From M0108 sp963841065 (GTDB taxonomy: Bacteria > Pseudomonadota > Gammaproteobacteria > Chromatiales > Chromatiaceae), in NCBI GenBank assembly GCA_963841065.1, contig CAWJBI010000031.1, positions 299,720 to 363,719 on the forward strand: a DNA stretch of 64,000 nt. The letters are read 5' to 3'. Below the pieces are notes generated by a model. That model saw only the letters and a list, made by a program, of their open reading frames with translations. It did not search any database and was not told the origin of the DNA. Both the position numbers and the translations under genes were made by a program. This document shows positions 1 through 7,909 of this stretch, in pieces. Positions within the stretch are counted from its first letter, which is position 1. Each line of letters starts with the position of its first letter.

Positions 1-1745
1 TGAGGGAGATAGTCGTTGCCTTCGGGATCGATGGTGACGCAAAAGGGCTCCAGGCCCTGGCGGCGGGCCTCGCCGACGGCGTGGCGGGTGTCCTCGATGC
101 CCCAGCGGCCCTCGTAGCGGTCGAGGTCGTTGGGTTTGCCGTCGGTCAGGATCAGCAGCAGGCGACGGCTGGCGCCCTCCCTCGCCAGGCGCTGGGCGGC
201 ATGGCGGATGCCGGCGCCGAGGCGGGTGTAATAGCCGGGCTTGATGGCCTGGATGCGGCCCCGGATCACGGCGCCATAGGGCTCGGCGAAGGTCTTGATC
301 TGGTGGACCCGCACCGGGTCGCGGCGGCGGGAGCTGAAGCCGAGCATGGCGAAACGGTCGCCGGTGGCCGCCAGGCTCTCGCCGAAGAGGAAGAGGCTGT
401 CGCGGATGGCGTCGATGACCCGACCCCGGTCGTCGACCCAGGTGTCGGTGGAGAGAGACAGGTCCGCCAGCAGCAGGCAGGCCAGGTCGCGGGCGCCGCT
501 GCGCATGTCGGCGTAGAGGTGGTTGGGGTCGCCGTGGACGCCGGCGTGGCGATCGGTGGCGAAGCGCAGGTAGGCGTCCAGGTCGATGGCCTGACCATCC
601 GGGAGGCCGCGCAGCCAGGTGCGGGCCGGGGCCAGGGCCTGGAATTGATCGCGCAGGCGGCGGGCGGTGCGGCGCAGATGCTCCGGAAGCGGGCAGGGCG
701 GGGCCTCGGCGGCCAGCATCTCCTGGATGCGGCAGTGGTCCGGCAGCAGGCGCCGCTGCTTCCAGTCCCATTCGGGCAGGCGCTCGCCGTCGGCGAGGAC
801 CAGGTCGTCCTCGCTGGCGGCGGGGAGGTCGAGGTCGAAGCGCAGGCGGGCCCCGCCGGCCTTGCGGTCGCGGGCGACGGCGATGCGGTCCATGTCCTCG
901 GCGGCGGTCTTGGCGCGCTCCAGGTCGTCTTCCTCGTCGGTGGCGCGGTCCACCCGGACGTATTCGCCCCAGGTGAGGATGTTCTCCATGCGGATGCCGA
1001 TGAAGCCGGCGTCCTTGTGGGGCATCTCGGCGCGTTCGGCCTGACGGCGGCGCCGGCCCAGGTCGGCGCTGGGGTCATCCGGGGCCCGCTCCTGCTCGTC
1101 GCCGTCCTGGCTCGCCGTCGCGCTGCCCATGGGCAGAGGCGGTTCCGGATGCAGCCAGAGGGGGACGGGCATGGGGGGATGGCGACCCCGGGGCAGGCGC
1201 GTGACGCCGCCGGGCGCGGTCAGGGCCTGACGGATGAGCACCTCGGCCTCGGCCTCCAGGCGCGGCAAGCGGGCCGGGTCCGGGCGTTCGGCGAGGTGGG
1301 CGGCGACCAGGCGGCGATAGCGGTCGCCCAGGCCGGGGAAACGGGCCAGGGTCGTCTGGGCCAGGTGCTGGTTACCGGTCAGCCAATCGTCGTCCGTCCG
1401 GGCCTCTCCCGTGGCTAGGGCCGCGAGCCAGAGATAGAGGTCCCGGTTGAGCCCTGGCTCCGGAAAACGGTCAATGAGGGTTGGCAGGAGGAGGGCACGA
1501 TCATCCCGCCAGGCCAGGGCCATCTTGTCGCCGACCCCGGCGATACGGGCTAGCAGGCCGCGTCGGGCGCCGTGCCGGTGCTCATCGGCGGCCTTGACCT
1601 CCAGGCCGGCGTCGCCCCCCAGGGCGCGGAAGAAGATGCCGATTAAACCGGCCATGTCCTCCAACCGCACCGCGGCCTCGGGGAACCGGCGTTCGCTGGC
1701 GCGGGTGATGAGGCGGTGCCAGAGGGCGCCGACCTGCTCTTCCAT
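1..1745 (-). CDS. norD: NorD, nitric oxide reductase activation protein (C-terminus cut by window edge)
   Basis: The frame is open from the ATG at 1745 to the window edge, giving about 581 residues, so only the extreme C-terminus is missing. NorD is a cytoplasmic von Willebrand factor A protein that works with the AAA+ ATPase NorQ to mature the NorCB nitric oxide reductase, probably by helping non-heme iron insertion (family knowledge). The MIDAS-type motif DLSLSTD lies at about residues 428-434, and a second VWA segment, LLLILTDGKPND, follows near the edge. An acidic, charged linker sits between the N-terminal helical part and the VWA domain, as is usual. Its ATG shares one base with the norQ stop (TGATG), so translation is probably coupled. 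Confidence 0.9.
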   Translation of the reverse strand, partial: MEEQVGALWHRLITRASERRFPEAAVRLEDMAGLIGIFFRALGGDAGLEVKAADEHRHGARRGLLARIAGVGDKMALAWRDDRALLLPTLIDRFPEPGLNRDLYLWLAALATGEARTDDDWLTGNQHLAQTTLARFPGLGDRYRRLVAAHLAERPDPARLPRLEAEAEVLIRQALTAPGGVTRLPRGRHPPMPVPLWLHPEPPLPMGSATASQDGDEQERAPDDPSADLGRRRRQAERAEMPHKDAGFIGIRMENILTWGEYVRVDRATDEEDDLERAKTAAEDMDRIAVARDRKAGGARLRFDLDLPAASEDDLVLADGERLPEWDWKQRRLLPDHCRIQEMLAAEAPPCPLPEHLRRTARRLRDQFQALAPARTWLRGLPDGQAIDLDAYLRFATDRHAGVHGDPNHLYADMRSGARDLACLLLADLSLSTDTWVDDRGRVIDAIRDSLFLFGESLAATGDRFAMLGFSSRRRDPVRVHQIKTFAEPYGAVIRGRIQAIKPGYYTRLGAGIRHAAQRLAREGASRRLLLILTDGKPNDLDRYEGRWGIEDTRHAVGEARRQGLEPFCVTIDPEGNDYLP

Positions 1746-2570
1746 CAGGCTTGGCCGCCAAGGCTGGCATGGATGACCTCCCGCAGGGCGGCGATGGTCT
1801 CGGCATCGTCGGTGAGGGGTTCCACCAGGGCGGCATGGCAGGCGTCCAGGATGGGCATGCCGCTGCGGATCAGGGTGGCGGCATAGACCAGGAGGCGGGT
1901 GGAGGCGCCTTCGTCCAGGTCGTGATCCTTGAGGGTGCGCAGGGCACAGGCCAGGACCACCAGTCGCTTCGCCAGGGCGGCGTCGATGGCCGTCTCCCGG
2001 ATCAGAATGGCGATCTCCAGCTCGGGATGGGGGAAGCCCAGGCTCAGGGCGACGAAACGTTGCCGGGTGCTGGGCTTCATGCCCTTGAGCAGGTTTTGGT
2101 AGCCGGGGTTGTAGGAGACCACCAGCATGAAGCCGGGCGGCGCCTCCAGGGTCTCGCCGGTGCGCTCCAGGATGAGGATGCGGCGGTCGTCGGTCAGGGG
2201 GTGCAGGACCACGGTGGTGTCCTTGCGCGCCTCCACCACCTCGTCCAGGTAGCAGATGGCCCCTTCCCGCACGGCCCGGGTCAGGGGGCCATCGGACCAG
2301 AAGGTCCCAGCGTCGCCGATCAGGTGGCGCCCCACCAGGTCCGCCGCGGTCAGGTCGTCATGGCAGGCCACGGTGTAAAGGGGCCGGCCCAGGCGCTCGG
2401 CCATGTAGCGCACCAGGCGGGTCTTGCCGCAACCAGTGGGGCCCTTGATCATCATCGGCAGGCGGTTGTGGTAGGCGTGTTCGAAGAGGGCCACTTCCCG
2501 GCCCTGGGGCTGGTAGTGGATACCCGAATCCGGGGTGAAGGGTGGCGCCGAGGGCGGTAGCAGCGTCCAT
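1745..2570 (-). CDS. norQ: NorQ, MoxR-type AAA+ ATPase (one frameshift near the N-terminus)
   Basis: This is the NorQ/CbbQ/NirQ-type ATPase that partners NorD in activating nitric oxide reductase. Walker A GPTGCGKTR lies near residues 42-50 and Walker B ICYLDEVVEA follows. The continuous frame begins at a GTG at 2494, but conserved family sequence (SGIHYQPQGREVALFEHAYH) extends upstream in that frame without a start codon. The ATG at 2570, just after the stop of the preceding peptide gene, is one base out of frame. Removing one C from the CCC at 2540-2542 joins the two as MDAATALGATFTPDSG, so I place the start at 2570 and suspect an indel. No Shine-Dalgarno is seen at 2570, so translational coupling is likely. 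Confidence 0.88.
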
Positions 2571-2687
2571 CTAGCGGTGCCGGATTGAAGGGGCCCAACG
2601 CGCCACCTGGACGTCCGCGGGGGTGGCGGCCTGGGCCAGACCGGTGGCCAGGGTCAGGACGCCGGCCAGGATGGGGAGGTAGCGCAT
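2571..2687 (-). CDS. 38-residue exported peptide between norF and norQ
   Basis: A short open frame starts at ATG 2687 with a good Shine-Dalgarno (AGGAG, 8 bases upstream) and stops with TAG immediately before the norQ ATG. The product begins with a clear signal-peptide-like segment (MRYLPILAGVLTLATGLAQA) followed by about 18 residues that match nothing I recognise. It could be the truncated start of a lost exported protein, or a small translated leader that lets ribosomes reinitiate at norQ. The strong ribosome site and the abutting norQ start argue that it is translated. An FNR-type box lies about 115 bases upstream of its ATG. Confidence 0.5.
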   Translation of the reverse strand: MRYLPILAGVLTLATGLAQAATPADVQVARWAPSIRHR

Positions 2688-2799
2688 GAGGGGTGTCTCC
2701 TGGGTGGTAAGGGCGTGAGGTTTTGGGTTTACCCGCGGCATCCGGGACCGTCCCGGCCCGCGCGTAGGCCGATAGTCCGATGCCGGGGGCGCAGACTCC

Positions 2800-2813
2800 T
2801 TAACCTGGGTCAA
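2800..2813 (-). promoter_or_regulatory. FNR/Dnr-type box upstream of the small peptide-norQ-norD unit
   Basis: On the minus strand TTGACCCAGGTTAA resembles the FNR/CRP-Dnr consensus TTGAT-N4-ATCAA, with one half site imperfect. A plausible -10 (GACTAT, 2778-2773) lies about 30 bases downstream, which suits class II activation from about -41. The site is weaker than the two boxes at 3762 and 3911. It suggests that the peptide, norQ and norD can be transcribed separately from norEF under low oxygen or nitric oxide. Confidence 0.5.
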
Positions 2814-2829
2814 GTCGCGGCCGGTCCCA

Positions 2830-3102
2830 TCAGGAGGTCCGGGTAAAAGCCAGGCTGATGAGTCCGCCGATCAGGGTTAGCCAGATGAGGATGACCCAGC
2901 GCCAGGGGCCGCTCAGTCCATGGAGTCCCATGAAGAAGTCGCCCACCAGGTGCCCCTTGACGAGGGCGATGCCGAGCACTAGCAGGGCAAATGAGAGTCC
3001 GCCCAGGCCCAGTTCGCCCACGGCGTAGGTGGTGAAGGTGAGGGCGATGAGGACCACATAGACCCAGGTGCAGGGACGGAGGAAAGCGGAGGTGCTGTTC
3101 AT
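2830..3102 (-). CDS. norF: NorF-like membrane protein (cytochrome c oxidase subunit IV-type)
   Basis: This 90-residue protein has three hydrophobic segments and a conserved-looking GHLVGDFFMGL stretch in the middle, as in prokaryotic COX4/NorF proteins. NorF accompanies NorE and supports full NorCB nitric oxide reductase activity, though its exact role is unsettled. The gene begins 11 bases after the norE stop and is clearly in the same transcription unit. The assignment rests on size, membrane topology and the norE/norQ/norD context. Confidence 0.8.
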   Translation of the reverse strand: MNSTSAFLRPCTWVYVVLIALTFTTYAVGELGLGGLSFALLVLGIALVKGHLVGDFFMGLHGLSGPWRWVILIWLTLIGGLISLAFTRTS

Positions 3103-3113
3103 GGCGTCTGTCC

Positions 3114-3698
3114 TCAGTGCATCACGTAAACCAGGGGGAAGAGGATCAGCCAGACCAGGTCCACCATGTGCCAGTAGGAGGCGCCGGTCTCCACGCCGGT
3201 GTGTTCCTGGGCATCATAGTCGCCTTTGCGGGCCTTGAGGGCCACCGCCAGCAGGATCACCAGCCCCAGGATGACGTGCATGAAGTGGAAGAAGGTCAGG
3301 GACAGGTAGAACATGTAGAAGCGATTGGTGGACAGGGTGATGCCCTGGCCGAAGTGATGGGCGTACTCCAGGCCCTTCACCCCCAGGAAGACCAGGCCCA
3401 TGAGGATGGCCAGCCCCAGCCAGCGCGCGCAACGCCCACCCTCGCCGACCCGGATGGCGGCCAGGGCCCGCACCACGAAATAGCTGCTGGTGATCAGGGC
3501 CAGGGTGTTGATCAGGGCGGCGCCCCGGTCCAGGGTGGCCTGGTAGAGGTTGAACAACTCCGGGTTGTTCATGCGCGTAAAGGCATAGGCGACGAAGAAG
3601 ATGGCGAAGACCGATAGCTCGGCCAGGATGAAGATCCAGATCGCCAGGTCGCCGGGAGGGTAACGCCCTGCCGCCGGGGTGCTCACTGCCGTGCTCAT
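3114..3698 (-). CDS. norE: NorE, heme-copper oxidase subunit III family protein
   Basis: This 194-residue membrane protein has about five transmembrane segments of the cytochrome c oxidase subunit III family, including the FYMFYLSLTFFHFMHVILGL helix and the C-terminal YWHMVDLVWLILFPLVYV. NorE is an accessory subunit linked to nitric oxide reductase in denitrifiers rather than to proton-pumping oxidases, and the norF/norQ/norD neighbours support that reading. The frame is open further upstream, but the ATG at 3698 gives the normal N-terminus MSTAVSTPAAG and lies downstream of the predicted promoter. It is first in the operon, behind the FNR-type box at 3762-3775. Confidence 0.9.
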   Translation of the reverse strand: MSTAVSTPAAGRYPPGDLAIWIFILAELSVFAIFFVAYAFTRMNNPELFNLYQATLDRGAALINTLALITSSYFVVRALAAIRVGEGGRCARWLGLAILMGLVFLGVKGLEYAHHFGQGITLSTNRFYMFYLSLTFFHFMHVILGLVILLAVALKARKGDYDAQEHTGVETGASYWHMVDLVWLILFPLVYVMH

Positions 3699-3761
3699 CG
3701 GGGGATTTCCAGCGGGATTAATTCTAAAACAATATGTTATGTCAATCCTTCGCCGCCGGCC

Positions 3762-3775
3762 TTGATGGAGGTCAA
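3762..3775 (-). promoter_or_regulatory. FNR/Dnr-type box for norEF
   Basis: The minus strand reads TTGACCTCCATCAA, i.e. TTGAC-N4-ATCAA, an almost perfect FNR/Dnr site. Its centre (3768.5) is about 41 bases upstream of the start point predicted from the -10-like TAACAT at 3739-3734, which is typical class II spacing. It probably makes norE expression depend on anaerobiosis or nitric oxide through an FNR/Dnr-type regulator encoded elsewhere. Confidence 0.75.
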
Positions 3776-3910
3776 AGCCATCAGCCGCCTGGATGCTTCC
3801 CGGTCTGGGAGTTCTGGCTAAACTTGTCTGGCACGGGGTCGGTGCCCTCGGGCCAGCCGTCACGCCAGCGCCAACGCGCCCCGGCGGCGCCTCGTGGGAA
3901 CCGCGCTGGT

Positions 3911-3924
3911 TTGACTTGAGTCAA
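3911..3924 (+). promoter_or_regulatory. FNR/Dnr-type box for the nir heme d1 operon
   Basis: TTGACTTGAGTCAA is a TTGAC-N4-GTCAA dyad matching the FNR/Dnr consensus. Its centre (3917.5) lies about 41 bases before a start point predicted from the -10-like TAGCCT (3948-3953). The nirC-like ATG follows at 4037. This places the heme d1 genes under the same type of oxygen or NO control as norEF on the other strand. Confidence 0.75.
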
Positions 3925-4036
3925 GGGCGGAGGGCGTCAAAAGTCTTTAGCCTAGGCCCCATGCCAATTCCGTCCAGCCCCTGCCGATGGGCGGACGCTG
4001 GCTGGGGTTAAACATTCGCATCGAGGAGTCAGGGCC

Positions 4037-4447
4037 ATGCCGTCAGGCTTGAATATCTTTCTTGGCTGGACAGCCGGAACGGCTGGCTGGCTGGCGGTCC
4101 TCTCCGGGGCCAGCCTGGCGGCCCTGGCGGCGGTCCCGCCGGTCCTGGACTCGCCCCCGGTCCCGGCGGAGGTAGCCGTAACCGCCCCCGCCCCGGTCTC
4201 CCGGGAGCGGGCCGTCGCCCTGCGTCATTTCCTGACCCAGGATTGCGGCTCCTGCCATGGCCTGACCCTGGGCGGTGGCCTGGGCCCGCCCTTGCAGCGC
4301 GAGCAGGTCGCCAACAAGCCGGTGCCCTATCTGGCCTACACCATCCTCAACGGCCGGCCGGGGACCGCCATGCCCCCCTGGTCCCGGTTCCTTACCGAGG
4401 CAGAGGGTGAATGGCTGGCGCGCGAACTCCGCGGAGAAAACCCATGA
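4037..4447 (+). CDS. nirC: NirC-like monoheme c-type cytochrome
   Basis: This 136-residue exported protein has an N-terminal hydrophobic segment, a CGSCHG heme c site at about residues 72-77 and a likely Met ligand in GTAMPPW near the C-terminus. Small class I cytochromes in this position (NirC/cytochrome c55x) act in the periplasm, donating electrons to nitrite reductase or working with NirF in the last step of heme d1 synthesis. A GAGG-type Shine-Dalgarno precedes the ATG. Its stop overlaps the nirF start (ATGA). The symbol rests on context, because sequence alone only shows a small cytochrome c. Confidence 0.75.
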   Translation: MPSGLNIFLGWTAGTAGWLAVLSGASLAALAAVPPVLDSPPVPAEVAVTAPAPVSRERAVALRHFLTQDCGSCHGLTLGGGLGPPLQREQVANKPVPYLAYTILNGRPGTAMPPWSRFLTEAEGEWLARELRGENP

Positions 4448-5724
4448 ACCCCACCCTCTACCTGACCCTGGCGCTGCTCCTGGTCGGTCCCGCGGCCCTG
4501 GCAGCCGCAACCAGCGGCACGGCCAACGCCCTAACCGAGCCCCCCATCCCTGCCCAGGCCATCGCCCCCGACGCGGCTCAGACCGAGGCCCCGACCGCCG
4601 CCCCCTGTCCGCAACCGCGCGGGACGGGTGACCTGGGTATCATCGTGGAGCGGGGCTCGGGTTCCCTGCTGCTGATCGAGACCAGCGGCAACACCGCCCT
4701 GGGCCGGATCGAGGGCCTGGGGGACCTCTCCCATGCCTCGGCGGTCTTCTCCCGGGACGGACGTTACGCCTTCATTTTTGGCCGCGATGGCGGCCTCTCC
4801 AAGGTGGATCTGCTGGCGGGCAAGGTGGTCCGGCGCGTGATGCAGGCGGGCAACTCCATTGGCGGCGCCATCTCGCAGAACGGCAAGCTGGTGGCGGTCG
4901 CCAATTACGAGCCCGGCGGGGTGCGGGTCTTCGACGCCGAGACCCTGGATCAGGTGGCCGACATCCCGGCCCTTTACGAGGAGGGCAAACCGGCCTCCAA
5001 GGTGGTCGGACTGGTGGACGCCCCCGGCAACCGCTTCGTCTTCAGCCTCTGGGATGGGGGCGAGATCTGGGTCGCCGATCTGACGGACCCGGCCAAGCCC
5101 GGCGTGACCCGTCATCGCGGCATCGGCCGCCAGCCCTATGACGACCTCATCACCCCCGACGGCCGTTACTATCTCGCGGGCCTCTTCGGCGAGGATGGCC
5201 TGGCGCTGCTGGATCTCTGGCACCCGGAGCAAGGCGTGCGGCGCGTCCTACCGGGCTATGGGCGGGGCGAGGAGCCCCTGCCGGTCTTCAAGATGCCCCA
5301 CCTGGAGGGCTGGGCGGTGGCGGGTCGGCGCGTCTTCGTCCCCGCCATTGGCCGTCACGAGGTGCTGGTCATCGACATGGACACCTGGGTCGAGGTGGGC
5401 CGCATCCCGGTGGCGGGACAGCCCGTCTTCGTCATGGCCCGGCCGGACGGTCGCCAGATCTGGGTGAATTTTGCCCTGCCGGACAATGACCGCGTCCAGG
5501 TGATCGATGCCGAGAGCCTGGCGGTGATCCATGAACTCCAGCCCGGCAAGGCGGTGTTGCACCTGGAGTTCGAGCCCCGGGGCGAGGAGATCTGGATCTC
5601 GGTGCGGGACGAGGATCGCGTGGATGTCTATGACACCCAGACCTTCGCGCGCCTCACCAGTATCCCGGCCAACAAACCCAGCGGCATCTTTCTCACCGAC
5701 CGCGCCTTCCGCATCGGGCTATGA
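4444..5724 (+). CDS. nirF: NirF, heme d1 biosynthesis protein
   Basis: NirF is a beta-propeller protein related to the d1 domain of nitrite reductase. It binds the d1 precursor and is thought to be periplasmic dihydro-heme d1 dehydrogenase. The 426-residue product starts with an export signal (MNPTLYLTLALLLVGPAALA) followed by a long repetitive propeller region with blades such as FIFGRDGGLSKVDLLAG and VMARPDGRQIWVNFALPDND. The ATG at 4444 overlaps the upstream stop as ATGA. An in-frame upstream start at 4411 would lie inside the cytochrome gene and would bury the signal peptide. The stop overlaps nirD by four bases. Confidence 0.92.
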   Translation: MNPTLYLTLALLLVGPAALAAATSGTANALTEPPIPAQAIAPDAAQTEAPTAAPCPQPRGTGDLGIIVERGSGSLLLIETSGNTALGRIEGLGDLSHASAVFSRDGRYAFIFGRDGGLSKVDLLAGKVVRRVMQAGNSIGGAISQNGKLVAVANYEPGGVRVFDAETLDQVADIPALYEEGKPASKVVGLVDAPGNRFVFSLWDGGEIWVADLTDPAKPGVTRHRGIGRQPYDDLITPDGRYYLAGLFGEDGLALLDLWHPEQGVRRVLPGYGRGEEPLPVFKMPHLEGWAVAGRRVFVPAIGRHEVLVIDMDTWVEVGRIPVAGQPVFVMARPDGRQIWVNFALPDNDRVQVIDAESLAVIHELQPGKAVLHLEFEPRGEEIWISVRDEDRVDVYDTQTFARLTSIPANKPSGIFLTDRAFRIGL

Positions 5725-6197
5725 CGGGCACCCCACTCCTGGAGCGGCTCGACGCCCTCGACCGGCGCCTGCTGGATGATTTCCAGTCCGGCATCCCCCT
5801 GGCGCCCCGGCCCTTCGCCCTGATGGCGGAGCAACTGGGCGTGGCGGAGGCCGAGGTCATCGCCCGCCTGCAACGCCTGACCGAGGCCGGCGCCGTCAGC
5901 CGGGTGGGCCCCGTCTTCCGGCCCCGGCAGGTGGGTGCCAGCACCCTGGCGGCCATGGCCGTGCCCCCGGAGCGCCTCGCGGAGGTGGCGACCCTGGTCA
6001 ACGGCTTTCCGGAGGTCAACCACAATTACGAGCGGGAGCACGACTTCAATCTCTGGTTCGTCCTCACCGCGCCGGATCAGACCCGCCTGGAGCAGGTCCT
6101 GGACGAGATCGGCCGCCGCGCCGGCCTGCCGGTCCTGGATCTGCCCATGTTGGCCGAATATCACATCGATCTGGGGTTTCCACTGCAATGGACATGA
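5721..6197 (+). CDS. nirD: NirD, siroheme decarboxylase subunit (Lrp/AsnC-like)
   Basis: NirD, L, G and H are Lrp-like proteins that together decarboxylate siroheme to 12,18-didecarboxysiroheme on the way to heme d1 (also the Ahb-type reaction). This 158-residue copy has the N-terminal helix-turn-helix-like part, the family stretch PEVNHNYEREHDFNLWFVLT, and the C-terminal AEYHIDLGF. ATGA overlaps tie it to nirF upstream and nirL downstream, so the stoichiometry is probably set by coupled translation. Confidence 0.88.
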   Translation: MTGTPLLERLDALDRRLLDDFQSGIPLAPRPFALMAEQLGVAEAEVIARLQRLTEAGAVSRVGPVFRPRQVGASTLAAMAVPPERLAEVATLVNGFPEVNHNYEREHDFNLWFVLTAPDQTRLEQVLDEIGRRAGLPVLDLPMLAEYHIDLGFPLQWT

Positions 6198-6881
6198 ATG
6201 AGCCAGCCGGGCCCGGCCCTGGCCAGCCGGGTGACGCGGCCCTGATCCGGGCCATTCAAGGCGGCCTGCCCCTGGTGGAGCGGCCCTTTGCCGCCATCGC
6301 CGCCGCACTGGGCCTGGAAGAGGGGGCGGTGATCGCCCGTATCCAGGCACTGATGGCCACGGGCGCCATCAAGCGCCTGGGGGTGGTCGTCCGTCATCAG
6401 GAGCTGGGCTATGGGGCCAATGCCATGGTGGTCTGGGACCTGCCGGACGCGACCGTCGATGCCCTGGGCCGGCGCATCGGCCAACGTGCCCTATGTCACC
6501 CTCTGCTATCGCCGGCCGCGCCGCCTCCCGGCCTGGCCCTACAACCTCTTCACCATGATCCATGGTCGCGATCGCGCGGCGGTGCTGGCGCAGGTCGCGG
6601 CCATCAAGGCGGACTTCGACCTGGGGTCCGTCCCCAGCGAGGTCTTGTTCAGCGGCCAGCGCTTCAAGCAGCGGGGCGCCTACTACCAGCCGGCGGTCCT
6701 GGCGGAGGTCCGACCCGCCACCGATAACCCGGAGACGGCGGGGGTGAACTCCGCGCGGCCACGCCCGCCGCGGGGATTGCCCCGGGCGCTGGCCGTCCCT
6801 GCCTTGAACCCGGTTTGGGGTATCGCTTTAGGGACCGCCCTGGGTCCCCTGCAAGTCCGGGCCAGCGAGGCCTCGGCATGA
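6194..6881 (+). CDS. nirL: NirL-type siroheme decarboxylase subunit (one frameshift)
   Basis: This protein pairs with NirD in siroheme decarboxylation. The first frame carries the Lrp-like N-terminal half (IQGGLPLVERPFAAIAAALG). After the GGCC at about 6480 the family sequence continues one base later as VPYVTLCYRRPRRLPAWPYN and MIHGRDRAAVL. Removing one C gives GRRIGNVPYVTLCY, a normal join, so a one-base insertion is likely. I prefer ATG 6194 (ATGA overlap with nirD) over 6188. The second frame runs about 50 residues beyond the usual family end and stops at 6881, in an ATGA overlap with the next gene, which supports the tail being translated. Confidence 0.8.
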
Positions 6882-7909
6882 GTTCCGAGGCCGGGCCAGG
6901 CGTCCCCGCGCCCCTGATCTTGGGAAGCCTGGAACGGACCTTTATCAATCGCTATCAGGGCGGTTTCCCCCTCGTCGAGCGCCCCTTCGCGGCGGTCGCC
7001 CAGGAGCTGGGGACCGACGAGGCGCAACTGATCCGCATGGTCCAGGGGCTGCTGGCGAGCGGCCTGCTCAGCCGCTTTGGCCCCCTCTTTGACGCGGAGC
7101 GCCTGGGCGGCCGCTTCACCCTGGCCGCCATGGCCGTGCCCGAGGCGGATTTCGACCGGGTGGCGGCCCAACTCGCCGCCCTGCCCGAGGTCGCCCACAA
7201 CTACCGGCGCGATCACGCCCTCAATATGTGGTGCGTGCTCGCCACCCCCAGCGAGGAGTCGCTGCGACAGGCCCTGGCTCATCTCCAGGATCTGACGGGC
7301 CTGGAGGTGCTGGATTTTCCCAAGCTGGCCGAGTATCACCTGGGCTTCTGGCTCCAGCTTGAGGAGGATGGCGGCCTGAGCATGCGCCGCTGGGTGCGGA
7401 GCCCCACGGCCAGTCCCGTCCCCCTGGACGCGCTGGACCTGGCCATGGTAACCGCCACCCAAGGCGGCCTGCCGCTGGTGGCCGCGCCCTACGCCGAGAT
7501 CGCGCGCCGCCTCGGTCAAGCCCCCGCGACCGTCCTGGACCGGCTGGCGGCGCTGCTGGCCCAGGGCGCCATTCGCCGCATCGGCGCCGTCCCCAATCAT
7601 TACCGGCTGGGGCTGCGGGGCAATGGCATGACGGTGTGGGATATCGAGGACGAGGCCGTGGACCGCCTGGGGGCCGCGATCGGCGCCCTGGAGGGCGTGA
7701 GCCACTGTTATCGCCGTCCCCGCCGGTTACCCCGCTGGCCCTATAACCTCTTCGCCATGCTGCATGGGCGCGATCGCGCCGAGGTCCTGGCCGCCGCCGC
7801 CCGCGTCCAGGATCTGGTGGCCGACCACTGCCATGGCCACGAGGTCCTCTTCAGCGCGGCGGTGCTGAAAAAGACCGGCTTGCGCTTCCAACCCCAGGAA
7901 ACCCTCTGA
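6878..7909 (+). CDS. Fused NirG-NirH siroheme decarboxylase protein
   Basis: This 343-residue protein contains two Lrp/AsnC-like siroheme decarboxylase modules. The first (to about residue 160) is of NirD/NirG type with ALPEVAHNYRRDHALNMWCV and AEYHLGFWLQ. The second is of NirL/NirH type with RRIGAVPNHYRLGLRGNG, HCYRRPRRLPRWPYN and AMLHGRDRAEVL. In Pseudomonas-type clusters NirG and NirH are separate, so here they are joined while NirD and NirL remain separate. The ATG at 6878 is taken because of the ATGA overlap; a GTG/ATG further upstream would add non-family residues. Its stop shares a base with nirJ. Confidence 0.87.
   Translation: MSSEAGPGVPAPLILGSLERTFINRYQGGFPLVERPFAAVAQELGTDEAQLIRMVQGLLASGLLSRFGPLFDAERLGGRFTLAAMAVPEADFDRVAAQLAALPEVAHNYRRDHALNMWCVLATPSEESLRQALAHLQDLTGLEVLDFPKLAEYHLGFWLQLEEDGGLSMRRWVRSPTASPVPLDALDLAMVTATQGGLPLVAAPYAEIARRLGQAPATVLDRLAALLAQGAIRRIGAVPNHYRLGLRGNGMTVWDIEDEAVDRLGAAIGALEGVSHCYRRPRRLPRWPYNLFAMLHGRDRAEVLAAAARVQDLVADHCHGHEVLFSAAVLKKTGLRFQPQETL

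Larger units (their letters stand above)
3699..4036. other. Divergent nor/nir regulatory region without a gene
   Basis: This 338-base stretch between norE (minus) and the nirC-like gene (plus) holds no credible gene. It contains two FNR/Dnr-type boxes, one placed for each direction, and an AT-rich segment (3721-3745) that is unusual for this GC-rich sequence and supplies the norE -10 region. A shared control region for NO reduction and heme d1 synthesis is the natural reading. Confidence 0.75.

Noticed and set aside
81..1418. A 445-residue plus-strand open frame opposite norD
   Set aside because: It mirrors norD, which is open from 1745 to the edge and has VWA motifs. The plus-strand product is low-complexity Gly/Ala/Val.
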